A DNA stretch of 64,000 bases from Vitellaria paradoxa (GCA_019916065.1 CM034240.1:40574561-40638560); one strand, 5' to 3'; positions 45,436-64,000 are shown, counted from the first letter of the stretch. Program-made: numbers and translations. The notes: generated by a model from the letters alone, not told the origin.

Positions 45436-48040
45436 TTTTGTAAAATTATATAAATTATATTTTACTTATATTATCTACAAATGCCGTGGAAAACTATATA
45501 ACAATAATAAATTATACACATTTATTAAACATATATAGATACACATTAGATAAAATTAATTAAAATTTAATTTTTTTAAATTTTATTAAAAATTTAACGG
45601 TTGAATTTCTTAAATAACCACAACAATTTTTCTTTTTCCCTCACTCTTCGTATTTTTTTGGAATACTTTTCATATAAAAGATTTTAAATTAATATTTTTA
45701 AAAAATGATAATATTTGTAATAAATAATAAAATTTTATACTTTAATCTCTTTTTATTTTTATAGGTTATTTTTACACTTTTTATGTAAGTTTACTTATAA
45801 ATTTAAATTATTTACTTATAAAATTATATTTATGTACCTTTAGGCAGATGTAATTGCTAGTAATTACCTAAATACTGAAGAGAAGTAGGTATAATTTACC
45901 CAAAAATTATACCAGAAGAGTAGTTGAATTCATCCAAAAATATTCTTTTACGTTGTTTGCAAGTCTACAATAAAGGGGAGGCTTGTTCCCTCAGGCTCAC
46001 CATTTTGTCTAAGATACTTCTGAAAAACTATATTTGCTAGCAAGTAACAGGAGTAGGTCACAATCTCAAAATGCAGCTTAGGAAGCTCTCACGCAGGACT
46101 TGTTCCTTTCCTTTATACGGACATACCAAGAAACAAAGCAAAAGAGAATTACCGCAACTGCATTCCGGAAAAAATAAAAATCAGCCTTTCAACAAAGCAT
46201 CACAGAGACACCCAACTTTGAGTCATTCTAGAAAATTATTCCCCCCAAACAGTATGAACATGCATAATCCCCCAAAACAATCTTGAATCCTCATGACAAC
46301 TCAAAGAAAATAAAATTCCCAAGTAAATGAATTCAAACTCAAAGCCACAATCAGTAACTCAAGGTCAATCAAGTAGATCCCAACCAGACAAAGTGCACAA
46401 CTGCACCCAAGCCACATGCGCTGCTACGATGATACAATTTCCAGAAATGTGTGCAAGCATATGCATGGGTTATTTCGTCACTTGGATCAAGGGGTTAGCA
46501 TTAGTAGTTCGATAGCAAATATATGCAAACGGTCACATGGGTAATTTCATCACTTGGATTAAGAGGTTAGAATTAGTAGCTCATTAGCCCTGTGATTTGA
46601 TGACGGTTGAGATATAAGATACACCCAAGGATGTTAATTTTACTAGTATCGAGTGGGTAACCACAAACCCTACTCACTAAGCTAATGGTTAAGAACATGG
46701 ACACTCAAAAAGATATACTAATGGGAATGGGTTGGGAAGGTATGAGAGATCCACTTCTACCCATTCACCTACTAGATTTTTAAACGTTTTTGTTCAACAA
46801 TATATTTAAGATCTACCACATATCCATCTTCAAATAAAAGTCTGATGTTAAGACATACATCACTGATTCATCATAAAAGTTATACTCCAACGCAAAAAAA
46901 GATGCCTTAGGGGAAATGGGTAAGAGTTCTTGTAAATCGGAAAGGGTGTGAGGAGGATTATATCCATACCCTACCTATGGTCATTCCTTAAACAACCACT
47001 AGCACACCCAGTGTCAGCCATGTGGAGAGCCCACAATACCAAGACTGACCGACTCATTGTGATGTAACACATGCTATAAAATTTTTGCAACAACTAATAA
47101 TTAAAAATCCAGTTCAACTGTATAGCAACCTCCCTTCTTCAATTGTCAACCTTTTGCAAAAATGTTAAGCATAAAGTGGCAGCAGACATCACCACCCAAG
47201 GTATCATTTAACATGATAACTAAAACTATAAAGAACAGTAGAGGAACAGAATTAACAAAAACCCCTACTTTCCATTCGAGAACTAAAATTATTACATCTC
47301 TCTAACCTTTTCCGTCCAATGTCTTCAGTAAGGATATAGCTGTGCATTCAGCTCAATCCAATGTACTCATTCTAGATCACATCACTCTTGAATCATAAGC
47401 CCAAAAATCAAGTAATACTAGACATTTGATTTTTGATTTTTTTATTTTTTTATAAAAGGAGCATGATTTTCTAAATTCCAAATAATGTAGCACCAGACTC
47501 GATTCCCTTTCTGTGCTTGTCTCTAGATGTAACTTCCATAGAGTTTTAATTTCACTAGAAAGTTCTCGTGGTTGTCAAATGTCACTCACATACCACAATA
47601 CACATTCTGCAACCCATTTAATATACTTCATGGCACAACCAGATTCAGAAATTCCAATTGAATTGAACACCAAGCAAGCAACCAAAAGTAATCAGATCAA
47701 ATTGACAGACACATCTGCAATATTTTCCAATAAGGACTCTTGATTAGAGCATGTGCATAAACATACGGACAACTTAAAAGAAATCTCATCGCAGCATATT
47801 GTAACTAAAATAATCACCAGAAAATAAAACACCCATAGCATTTTCCCATCAAGACATTCTCAGACCAAAAGATTCATTATTAGGTAAACAAAATTCATAT
47901 GAATTGAGCTCAAAATATAACAATTCTATGGTACACCTCCCCAAAAGACAAAACTTTCAATTCTCCAAAGTTCAATATAACCATAAAATAGCAAAAACTG
48001 AAAAAAAAACCCTAACCGACCAGAGAATAAAATCAAAACC
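45436..48040. other. Intergenic region without a recognised gene
   Basis: Many short open stretches occur but no motif or splice-consistent gene. A roughly 80-bp imperfect tandem copy (TGGGTTATTTCGTCACTTGGAT type) lies near 46460-46590. Confidence 0.4.
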
Positions 48041-48044
48041 AGAC

Positions 48045-48488
48045 CTAAGCGGTGAGCACGACGGCGCCACCGGCCTCCTTGATCTTCTTCTCGGCGGTCT
48101 TTCGACACGAGCTTAGCCTTGACGACGACCTACGCTTTGACTGCGGCAGCACACCCCTTGCCCCAGACTTGAAGTATCCGCACTGCGAGACGTCGATCAT
48201 GGTGGGCGTTGTCTGGGGTGGCCTTGTCCTTGACCTCCTGGGGTACGAGGGACCAGAGCTGTCGATGTTGACGATAGGGCAATAGAACTTGTTGCGGAGC
48301 TTATGGAAGTACCTCATGCCGACCTTCCTCGAAGTACCCCGGGTGGTACTTGTCGAAGAGGATCGGTGGTGGTGCAATGCCTCGGCAATTTCCGCGGCCG
48401 CCGGGATGTTTCCGGTGCTTTCCGATGCGGCCGTGCCCGGCACTCACGTGGCCGCGCTTCTTCCTGTTCTTCTTAAGCGGGTCGTCAT
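48045..48488 (-). pseudogene. RPL27A: 60S ribosomal protein L27a copy with many single-base indels
   Basis: RPL27a is a large-subunit ribosomal protein of about 146 residues. The minus strand from ATG 48488 shows MTTR, then in shifting frames [58 protein letters not shown] and TAEKKIKEAGGAVVLTA, ending at stop 48045-48047. It is intronless over its whole length. About a dozen 1-nt insertions or deletions are needed to align it, some mutually compensating (near 48386-48370), while true substitutions are few. No poly(A) tail was seen at its 3' side, which argues against a simple processed pseudogene. It is either a pseudogene or a real gene with local consensus errors. Confidence 0.8.
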
Positions 48489-48615
48489 TCTCTCGCCTCC
48501 GGCAGTGGCTGCTGGGGTTAGGTTTGATGTGGTGCGGCCGAAGGGAGGCTAGGGTTTTGGGCAATTTGTAGATTGGTATACGAGTCCGCCGATCTGGTTT
48601 TACCATCTTGCCCAC

Positions 48616-50112
48616 GAGAGAACCTTCCTAGACCCAAAATTTTTGTTAAGCAAGGTAAAATTAAACATAAATAAATATTATCAATTTTTAACTAAAAATT
48701 AAAATTAAAATAAGATAAAAATAAAAGTTATACACTCTCAAAACATAATATTTTTACAAATAACTCAGCCTTTTAATAGTATCAAAATTATAAATAAAAA
48801 AATCTTTAATCTTTTTTTAATTAAAAAAATATTAAACCCTAGTTTAAATGTATATCAATAAAATATTGAACTTAAATAAATAAATCAACAATTCTTCAGA
48901 TAACGCAAGTAATAAGTAAGACAACTAATATAAATAATCAATTGTCATAAAATATAGACAATATAAATTTTATAATACTATAAAAGTTTATATTTTTAAA
49001 CTAAACATGAATAATATGTGTGATAAAATAAATATTGAAGTATTAATTAGAATTAAATCATAATTTGTAAAGAAAATACCTTATTTTTTAAAAATATGAA
49101 ATTGAGACCATAATTTTTGAGATAACATTTTTACAAGTTGAATATAGAATTTTAAACATATATTAAAATTGTGTCTTTATTGGAAGAAAATCAAAGTTGA
49201 GAAAATAGAAAGAGTGGGATTGAAAAAGAATGAATGAGAGAGATATTAGGTTAAAAGAAATAGGATAGAGAGATAGAGAGAGAGAGAAAGATCCACATAG
49301 AGAGGATGGTGTAAGAAAAATAAAAATGTGCTGAAAATTTAGTTTAATAAGAGAGAGGGGGGAGAGGGAGGGGAGAGGGAGAGGGAGAGAGATGAAAAAA
49401 TAAAAATAGAGAGATAAAATAGCGTAAAAGAAATTAAAAAAAATTACTTTAAATTAGGTTTAATAAAAAGAGAGATTAAGAGAGATGAAAAATAAATAAA
49501 AGGGACTATTGGGCTTAGAGAGAGAGAGAGGGAGAGAGAGAATAAAACACGTTGCTTGAATTTAATGAGAGAGAGAAAGGGAGGAGGAAATGAAAGATGA
49601 AGAGTCTGTTATATATTAAATGAGACAAATTTTGAATTAGTGGAGGTAATTTATTTATTACGTATTAAAAATAAAAAAATATTATAAGATATATGAAAAT
49701 TTTCTAGTTAGTAGGTTTTCTAGTCAGTAGGGCTGCTGCCCCTGTTCGTCCTTTAGTAGATTCGCCCCTAGTTGCTTTGGTGGCAAATTGGCAATTCGGT
49801 TTTGTTTGTTATAAATTTAATTAATATATTAAATATTTATAATAAAGTTAAACCCATATAAAATCATGTAAATTTTAAGTTAATGTGTTCATATCAAAAT
49901 TCAAATTTTATATCATAATTCTAGTTATAAATTGAGATTACATTATCATATCTTGTCAAATACTATTTTTTTTAAAATTTTTAATATTTAGAAAAGTGTT
50001 TGAAATTTTTTTTATATATATCTGGATAAAAATTTGTTAATATTGGTTTGTTTTGTAAATAGGTTAAAATTTTAATGCATTTTCTAAAATTGTTTAGTTT
50101 TTAAAAAATTAA
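48616..50112. other. Intergenic, AT-rich then purine-rich
   Basis: No gene recognised. 49200-49600 is dominated by GAGAGA-type runs on the plus strand. Confidence 0.45.
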
Positions 50113-50439
50113 GGTGGCATTTGATTTATTTTTTTATTTTCTGTTTTTTTATTTTTGTTTTATGTGTTAAAAATCTCAAAATGAGGAAACAGAAAAATAC
50201 ACGATTTTCCTTATTTTTAGATTTTTCTCATTTTTGTTACAATTCTCAAAATGACTTTTTACCATTTTTCATTTCATGTGTAAAGTCATTTTTTGTTTTC
50301 GAAAACAAATTTTAAAAACACAAGTAACTAATTGCGGTTTCCTTTATTTTCAAAAGTACAAAATGAAAAATAAATTTAAAACAGAAAATAAAAAATAAAA
50401 ATAAAAAATAGTAAATAAAAATATAAACCAAATGAGCCC
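50113..50439. mobile_element. Tourist-like MITE, 327 bp
   Basis: Starts GGTGGCATTTGATTTATTTT and ends AAATATAAACCAAATGAGCCC. TAA flanks are present on both sides (50110-50112 and 50440-50442). Confidence 0.65.
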
Positions 50440-51145
50440 TAAATTTTGTTTCGAGATGGTTTTTAAATTCAATTTGAATTTAACTATCTTTTACCTTGGA
50501 GTAGACTTGGACATTTTAAGCCCACTAACTTTGCGTTCAAGCCTAGCTTATTTTTGGGCCTTTGGAAACAACATTGCAGGCCCATGTCCAGCCTGACTTG
50601 AAATATTACTTTTTTAATTACAAAATATAGTTCAAATATATATATTTTTTTAAAGTAATGAATTTCTATGAGTGGACTTAAAAATTAAACCTAAATGAAA
50701 TACACAAAATAAAAAATTATTGGCCCGCCCCGACTCTAACCCACCCATTACCCTACTTTGAAGAATAAATAAAAAAATCAATTCACTCGAACTTAATTTC
50801 CAAGCAAACTGGATTGAAATTTCTAAGTACAGGCCGAGTAAGATAACTATAATTTATAAACTGTACTTACCAAAAAAAAAAATATAATCTATAAACTGTC
50901 ATTTAAAATACTGAATAACAGAATATTATCTCTTGCTGATTTAAAAGGAAAAAAAAAAAAAACAAACAAACAAACAAATGCAGGCTTGTTTACTCTTGTT
51001 TTTATCAACTTGCTTTGCGACCATGAACAATCATGGGTGTGCTTAGACTTTCTCATAAACCAAACACCCTCTCTCCTCTACCATTTGGCCGTTGAGTTGA
51101 AGACAAAATGATGAGAGGGAATGATAAAAGAACAACTTATTTTAT

Positions 51146-51184
<39 letters not shown>

Positions 51185-52204
51185 CTTTAGTACACAAGTT
51201 TGCAAAGATGATCAGGACTAAAAGTGAGATTCTTTCATCTAATTTTAACCATCTATGGGTTGACGACCCTGCGCGCCAAGCAAAAAGCCTTGTGCTCTAC
51301 TTGGTAAGAAAGGTCGAAAAAGTGAAATAAAAAAAAAAAAAAAACGGGAGAGTTAAATAAAATTTGCTTTTTTAATTTGCCTTTTAAAACATTATTTGGT
51401 TAGAATGAAAAAAAATTAGTGAAAACATATATTAACGTCTATTTATATATATACATATATATATTTGTTACAATTCAAATTTTGTATAAAAATTTATTCT
51501 ATTAAGAAAATAGAGAATTCACTTTTTAAATTTTCTTTCCAATTCTCTCCTCCCATTTTGGGCGGGGAAAAACACACAAAACCTACAATTTTTTTTTTCC
51601 AACCCTTCTCCTCCCTTCCCTCCATTTTCCCCTTCAAAACAAACAAAGAACACCTCAACCCATCCCAAATTCCCTTCTCTTTCCCCTCACCCTTTCCTTC
51701 AAACCGCACAAGCGCACACAGTTCCTTTTAAATTCTAATCTATCAAGTTAAGGTATCCAGCAAATAGGTTCACCAAACCCACATCTGTTGTCCAAGCAAA
51801 CATCATCCTTTAAAAGACAATGTTCCATAAGCAGCAAGTGCCAAAGTAGGATAGTGTCAGAAAACACAATGCAAAGCCAAAACTCTCATCTTCAAAGCAA
51901 ATAGGGTACTATTGCCCAGAGTTCAAGAAGCCTCCATACACAACCAAAATGCTCAAATCTACATTAGTACACAAGAATGTTCATCAATTATATACTTTGC
52001 AAATATATATATATATATATATATCATTCCCTTTTACACATTATAAGTCCTACTTCACAGCAACTTCAAATATATTAGCATTGAAAGAACGCAGTCAAAG
52101 GAGCTTCCAATGACAAGAAGAGATCAGATTCCAAAATCTAGTCTAAGTCTATTTCTACCAAATCCAAATAAAGGCCTATGACACTGATTGACCATATGCA
52201 GAAA
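50440..52204. other. Intergenic region downstream of the helicase gene
   Basis: No gene recognised. It includes (CT)16 at 51150-51181. The helicase 3' UTR and polyadenylation site should lie in the last few hundred bases before 52205. Confidence 0.45.
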
Positions 52205-58274
<6,070 letters not shown>

Positions 58275-59604
58275 CGTTAGCAATGATCTGGGTCGTCTCT
58301 GCCTCGCCGGCGACCGACAAAACTAGGGTTTCTGGAAGAGGAAAAAAAAAAGTTCTGTCCTCCCCCTGCTTTGTTGTCCGGAGTTCAGATTCCTGTTGCT
58401 TTTATTCTAGTCCGCGCTCGAAGAGGCAAAGGGCGCAAAATATCTTCAAAAGATCGAATCAATCAGTCGAAACATATACGTTTGTATGAGTGTCTATGTA
58501 TATGTACATGTACGTATACGTATTTGCTTATATATAATAACATTGTCATTCTTACTTGCAATGGAGAATTAAGAAACAAAAATCGTTGTATAATGTTGTT
58601 ATTATTAGTAGAGAGAGATGCGCAATGTGTGTAAGAAAGATAGATATTTATTATTTTTATTTTATTTTATTTTAAATTATCAAAAATATTAAAAATATAT
58701 TTAAAATATTTATTTCAAATAACGAATAATGATATTTAAGTAATGGGTATTTAATAAATATCTTAAGCAAACAAATAAAAATAGTTAGAAGTTAAGGAAA
58801 TATAAGAAAATTAATAAAATATGAAAATTAAATTATTTAAATAATTTATAAAATATCAAAAACTATTTATAATTTTTTTAAAGTGTGAGTGGTTATTTAT
58901 AGTTAAATAAATTAAATATTCTTATCAATTTTTAAGAGGGAGTTATTAAAGTTACTAGAAAAATGTTATTCAACTAAAAAAATATACCAGAAAATTAAAT
59001 AAGAATATTGTAATTTTTGTAATTTTGGTAGAGTTGTAATTAAAATAAATTTTTATAAATTTATTATTTTTTAAATGATATGCTTACAAATATTACATAT
59101 CTACTTTTTCTAGTTACATGTAATTAAATTTATTAATGAGAAAAACGGAGAAATAAAATAATGTTATTAGGAGTTATTAAGTTGTTACGAAAATATATGA
59201 AAAAATAAAATTAGAATAACGTGGTTGTAGTAAATTTGTAATTAAAATAAATTTATTATTTCTAAGTGATATGTTGATAAATTTATACACCTAGTTTTTC
59301 TAATATATTTTTCTATTATCTCGCATTTAATTTCATTTGATTTTAATTTTTTTTTAACTTTTTTTCTTCCTTCACTTTTATTTTTATCTGTTCTATCTAA
59401 ACAAAGCTTAAATTTTTAGGTTGTGATTCTAAAATTGATTCTAAAAAGTAAGTTTTCAGCTCTAAATTGATTGATATCTCTTTCCAACATTTAAATAAAA
59501 AATAAAAACACTTAAAAATGAAAGATTTGCTCAAACTTATTTATATAACTATATTAATATATTAATGAGTGCGAGTTTGATATAAGGTTAACACATGCCA
59601 ATTT

Positions 59605-59644
<40 letters not shown>

Positions 59645-59750
59645 TTTTAATAAGTTCATAGTCGTTCATATTTTTATTGGAGGTATTTGAGTCATTTTCT
59701 ATATGAAATAATTGATGCATATAACTTTTTATTGATAAATTAAGACATTA
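58275..59750. other. Upstream region of the helicase gene
   Basis: The first about 200 bp hold the probable 5' UTR and promoter, including AACCCTAG-type sequence on the minus strand. From about 58640 it is AT-rich without features, ending in (AT)n at 59611-59641. Confidence 0.45.
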
Positions 59751-59755
59751 GTAAA

Positions 59756-60660
59756 TGTTCGGCAGCAGAAATTACCGTCGGAACTGCTGACCACGCCAAC
59801 AAGAAATGCAATCGCCGACCTGCCGAACAAAGACAGAAAGAAAGGTGACGGCTGGAGAGAGGGTCTCAGGCCGGAAAACCCTCCGATGATTAAATCAGCA
59901 AGTCGCTTAAGAAAGGAAGTTTTATGGAAATAAAGGAGTCAAAGCTTAAGTTGGCAATAGTCAGCTTACCTCTGTGGTTCAGTAGGATATCCCATATATA
60001 GTGGTCTGAGTGATGATTACAGCATACCTATGACTTGACATTACGCACACTGCCGTGTCCCTCTTTTCTACTCTTGCTTTAAATGCCCTTCCCCTTCATT
60101 TAATGCCTCAGACCCCTCATTAATGCGCCGTGCCTTTCATTTAATGCTTCTGGCGGTTTAACACGGCATTACAACCGGAATTTCAGGGCCAGACTGTCTT
60201 CCTGTCACATCAGCCACCAAATCGTGACGAGGTAGACCGATTTAGTTACATCTCCAAAGACAAGTACCTAGTTCAATCCTAACTAAGGTGCATTTATGGT
60301 CACGAGCCTTCTTTAAAGGCTGTGGGTCCTAGGTTCGACATTTACTGGCCGTCAACAGATAGGCCGAGCAAACTAGCTTCCAAGATCCTCGACTATAGCC
60401 ACGTGGTAATACATTGTTTATTGATGTCGAGGTTCAAGGTACTATTTGGAACACTAACTCTAAATCGTGTACTCACGTATAACACTCACGTGGAACTCTC
60501 GTGCCAATAATCAGTTGTTCGGCGGGACGCCACGTGTCCAGACGGAACGTGCTCGGCAAGTGACTACGTGGCTTATGTGAATATGCTCGGCACTGTGCCA
60601 CGTGGCACTAGACTAAAGTTGTTCGGCAAGAGTACAGCTTTAGTATTATTATGCCCAACA
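59756..60660 (-). mobile_element. Solo LTR of the TAT-type Gypsy family
   Basis: This 905-bp LTR is closely related to 1215-2112 but inverted (starts TGTTCGGCAGCAG, ends TATGCCCAACA on the plus strand). A perfect 5-bp target duplication GTAAA flanks it (59751-59755 and 60661-60665), and no internal sequence is present. Confidence 0.93.
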
Positions 60661-61009
60661 GTAAATGTATTCTTCTTAAAAACATTTCACATTAGACAAA
60701 TGGAACCTAAATATTGTTTTTTATGAAATTTTTATTTGCATTTATGGTTTTTATTAATGGCACGTGTTTTTTGTTCTTATTATTTTTTTTTTGGCTATGT
60801 CTTCTTCTTGCTATTGACATTTGTCACTAATAATGTGACACGTGTTTCAATTTTTTTTTTATAAGACTTTTGTGGTGTTTAAGTGGTTAAATTTTACCAA
60901 AAAATACAAAAATTTATCAACTTTTTCATATTTTTGTCAATTAAATATTATTTTTATACCATTTTTTTTTTCATTCAAACACCACTAGTAGATCATTTTA
61001 CTATTGTTA

Positions 61010-61166
61010 GGCCTCGTTTGAAGCTCTAAAAAAAAATCAAAAAACTTCAAAAAATTTTAAAAGTTTTCAAATTCCTCCAATCATATTTTGTCACCTATCA
61101 TTTTTACATCATATCAATCCCATCCATTGGTTTTTTTTGATTTTTTTTGGGACTCCAAATACACCC
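61010..61166. mobile_element. Tourist-like MITE, 157 bp
   Basis: Starts GGCCTCGTTTGAAGCTCTAAAA and ends TTTTGGGACTCCAAATACACCC. It is flanked by TTA on both sides (61007-61009 and 61167-61169). Confidence 0.65.
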
Positions 61167-61605
61167 TTAGTGTATTTAAATTTTACTTATTTTTTTACTG
61201 TTTGAATATTATTTTTACAATAAAAATTATAAAAATTGTAGGCAGTCCAACACACCTGCCATCTTTTTATATTTAGTGTTTTGTTTGAAGAATTAACACG
61301 TATTGTATATTTTTTTAATTTTTTCTCATAATTCTACAGTGGACTATTTTATTATTGTTAAGGGTATTTAAAAGTTAATTTTTTTTTTAACTTTTTAGTA
61401 TTTGAACATTAAAATTTATTTTCAATAAAAATCTGAAAGTTTGTTGGTGTTTGAATGCATGTACCCTTTTCTGTTTTTAAAATTTTATTTTTATTTTTTG
61501 TTTTAAAGATCGTGTCACATTTTTATTTTGCAAGTTTATAGTAGATCATTTTATTATTTATTAAATATTTGAAATGTTTTTATTATTTATTTCTTAGCTT
61601 ATTAA

Positions 61606-62191
61606 GACACTGTTTGGAGTGCTAATAAACGAAAAAAAAAAAACACAATAAATCTTCAACAATCTCTATAAATCACTAAAACTCTCTATTACACATTTAC
61701 ACTTTTTCACTTTTACTAATCTCAAAAAATTTTAATATTTTGTTAAAAAAACTAAAAATCCGGAAAAAGGTTAATCGAGTGTGAAATTTTTTTTTTTTTA
61801 ACAATCATATTCTCGAAGTCGAAAACTTTCAAACAAGTACTATTATAGCTATTTTATACGAATTTTTTTGAATCCGATAAAACAGATTTGGAGAACCGTT
61901 CTAAAGGTTTTGGTGCTGTGAGAAAGTGTAGAAACTTTTTGAATCCGTTAGAACGAATTTGAAAAACCGTTCTAACGGTTTAGTGCAAAAGAGGGAGAAA
62001 AGACCTACTGTGCAGAACATTAAGCAGTATTTTTTCGAATCCGTTAAAACGGATTTGAGAAATTATTCTAACTGTTCTAACAATTTTGGCACTGTTTATT
62101 TCCAAAAAATGTAGTTTGGAAGAAACCATCAAACGCCATTATTTACCCAAAATCATATTTTATCTTATTTTTTATCAGTCCAAATGCATAC
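61606..62191. mobile_element. Tourist-like MITE, 586 bp, with internal palindromic repeats
   Basis: Starts GACACTGTTTGGAGTGCTAA and ends ATCAGTCCAAATGCATAC. TAA flanks are at 61603-61605 and 62192-62194. Inside are three copies of a palindromic pair like GAATCCGTTAAAACGGATTT and AAACCGTTCTAACGGTTT (about 61868, 61940, 62036). Confidence 0.6.
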
Positions 62192-62194
62192 TAA

Positions 62195-62700
62195 GTGTTT
62201 GAGCCGATCTCAAACAAATTTAATTGAGCAGAAATTGTATATTTTAATTATTTTCTATATAAATTTAAATTTATCGAGTCAAGCTCAAAACTAAACAGAG
62301 TTAGCATTTAAATTCAAGTTTTAGTATAGTTTGTTATAATAAGTTAATTTCAAACGAGTTTTTAACGGGTCAAGTTTGAGTTGTTTGATTTGTTTTAGCT
62401 CCGACCAATCACAAAATATACTAGTTTGAAAAATAATATTATACTCAAAAATTTTCAATTAGGTTGATGCTGTAACAGTTTAAAGTATTTGAAGATAATA
62501 GACCCGCAACCCTGCAACATCATTCTACTCATACTTAAGATTTTTTTTTTTTACTTTTTATTTTTTTATAGTATAGCATTATCATGTTTGTCTCAGTGAG
62601 ATTGTTTCACCTAATCTTCCTCCTAAATTTTACATTTCCTAAATCAGATCTCTCTCTCTCTCTCTCTCTCTATAATATATATATATATATATATATTTCC
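62195..62700. other. AT-rich spacer with (CT)n and (AT)n
   Basis: (CT)11 lies at 62649-62670 and (AT)n at about 62677-62696. No gene recognised. Confidence 0.45.
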
Positions 62701-62717
62701 AAGGGAATTTCCTAGTT

Positions 62718-62933
62718 CTAATCAGATTTGCCTGAAAAGCATATCCAGTCAAAGAACTTCCTCTCAGATTGCCGAGTTACGTCCTGTCTCCTTTGATTGG
62801 ATGCAATAGGAGGAGGAACTTCCTGTTGGCCATCCATGAGCTTCTTTCCATCATAAACAATTGCAACCTCACAAAAGTCTGGTGCATTCTTCTGAACAAA
62901 TTCTCCCTTCCCTCTTCCTTTCATCAGTCTCCT
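62718..62933 (-). CDS. Unrecognised protein, probable 3'-terminal exon
   Basis: A minus-strand frame follows an acceptor-like TTGGTATAG| and encodes about 71 residues: basic start (RLMKGRGKGEF), then NAPDFCEVAIVYDGKKLMDG, a proline stretch (EVPPPIAS), a charged segment (NQRRQDVTRQSERKFFDW), and a stop at 62718. Balanced composition and a clean splice signal make it look like a genuine exon. I do not recognise the family. Earlier exons were not found up to 64000 and may lie outside the window. Confidence 0.4.
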   Translation of the reverse strand, partial: RRLMKGRGKGEFVQKNAPDFCEVAIVYDGKKLMDGQQEVPPPIASNQRRQDVTRQSERKFFDWICFSGKSD

Positions 62934-63119
62934 ATACCAACACAAAAATATACATATATAAAGGTTAAAAAAAAAAAGAAAAAGAGAGAAAAATCCTTCG
63001 ATTATCAACTATTGAGTTCGAATTCAAAAAGAGAAGTAAGCTATTCAAATTTCTTGAAAAAAAGAGAGCTACTTTGTTTGTGTGATCTTTATTAACTTTA
63101 TTGAGCTTAAGTTGACTTA

Positions 63120-63615
63120 TAACCCCTTTGGAGCTCCAAAATTTCCCATACATTTCGATAAAATTTTAATTTTTTTAACTCTTTATAACTTTCATGAATT
63201 TTGAAAAAATTATATTTATCATTAAAAAAATGTAACAAAATCAGTAACAATGTTGGTTAAAAAAAATCAAATAATAATGCACTTCGCAAAATTTAAAACA
63301 TGCAGAAGAGTTTGTCAAAATTCGTTCGAACGAGCCATTTATTATCGCTTGAACGAATTTTGAATTAAATTATAAAAAATTGACAAAGAATTGTTTGGAG
63401 GTTTAAAAATTTCCATAAAATTCTAACTTTTTTTTTTAATTTTTTCTAATCAAATTTTGTCACGTGTCACTTTTACACCAACTTTTAATTTTTTAATTTT
63501 TTTTTGTTTTTTTACCAATCTAACACCAATACTCAAAAAATTCTAAAAGTTAATTAACTCTTTAAATGTCCATGATATTAACTTTTAAATTTTTTTTAGA
63601 ACTCCAAATAGGGCC
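63120..63615. mobile_element. Probable MITE, about 500 bp
   Basis: The ends are inverted: ACCCCTTTGGAGCTCCAAAA at the left, and TTTTAGAACTCCAAATAGGGCC at the right. TTA occurs at 63117-63119 and 63616-63618. An internal palindromic pair (AATTCGTTCGAACGAG ... CTTGAACGAATTTT, about 63320-63362) recalls the 61606-62191 element. Confidence 0.5.
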
Positions 63616-63619
63616 TTAT

Positions 63620-64000
63620 TACTCACACAAAAATCCGGCCCATAATGAAACACAATCACCGTGTAATTTATTCATACAACCACACACATTATTATTGGAG
63701 TAATCTAGAAGCTTAGAAGCACTTTTGAATAATGTTAGAGAGCTTGAATTTGACTCCATCCCTCGTGCCTTGACTTTTATGCTTAGGCATTCCAAAACCC
63801 AAAGGGGTTAACATATCTTCGAGTCTGAGTAATTGTTAGGTTACCATTTGGTATTGTTAATTTATTTTGCAGGGGTAAAATTGACTTCTTCAAATAAGTA
63901 TAATATCTTAATTAAGAGGCCTTTGTACTTTGTCAATTGATTTTTTGTCAATTAATTTTGAGTTGGCTGTTTTAACATGGTATTAGAATTAAGTTTGATG
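63620..64000. other. Window-edge sequence, nothing recognised
   Basis: No ORF, RNA gene or clear repeat is seen. Confidence 0.4.

Noticed and set aside
48301..48615. Novel 104-codon protein
   Set aside because: It is the 5' UTR and one frame of the frameshifted RPL27a copy.
51465..51731. 88-codon ORF near 51.5 kb
   Set aside because: Pyrimidine-rich low-complexity frame, open on both strands, with no motif.

Overview
The window is plant nuclear DNA, most likely from a flowering plant with a repeat-rich genome. It is AT-rich, its genes have GT-AG introns, it carries a coiled-coil NLR resistance gene and a plant RH30-type RNA helicase, and it holds typical plant transposons: Ty1/copia, Gypsy of Athila and TAT type, CACTA, a Cassandra TRIM with 5S rRNA-like LTRs, and Tourist-like MITEs. 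One run of exactly 100 N (39520-39619) marks an assembly gap.

Layout. 1-2112: 3' end of a TAT-type Gypsy element with an antisense intron-containing ORF and its 3' LTR. 2430-6527: downstream flank and exon 2 of an NLR gene read on the minus strand. 6528-33978: what I read as one 27.5-kb intron of that gene, filled with nested transposons. In order these are a copia element (6876 to about 11.35 kb), an Athila-like Gypsy (LTR 11561-13181, gag to 15399), a CACTA transposon (about 15.6-27.8 kb, with a 1.9-kb solo LTR inside it), Gypsy-like noncoding sequence, a gag-like ORF split by a complete Cassandra TRIM (30812-31557), and a 3' LTR (32242 to about 33079). 33979-35008: NLR exon 1. The two exons join in frame to give about 965 codons, so the gene looks structurally intact despite the intron.

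36324-39519 is a second copy of the exon 2 3' half and its flank (about 97% identical protein) that runs into the N gap. 39620-48040 is mostly unresolved intergenic DNA with a 231-bp tandem duplication. 48045-48488 is an RPL27a copy broken by many single-base indels. 52205-58274 (minus) is a complete ten-exon DEAD-box RNA helicase gene of RH30 type. After it come a solo LTR (59756-60660), which is an inverted relative of the LTR at 1215-2112, several Tourist-like MITEs, and an unrecognised 3' exon near 62.7-62.9 kb.

Only two loci look like functional host genes: the NLR and the RH30-like helicase. Most other coding matter is transposon protein in various states of decay. The most unusual feature is an intact NLR reading frame split by a very large nested-transposon intron. 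Expressing it would need accurate splicing across, and no premature polyadenylation within, about 27 kb of probable heterochromatin.
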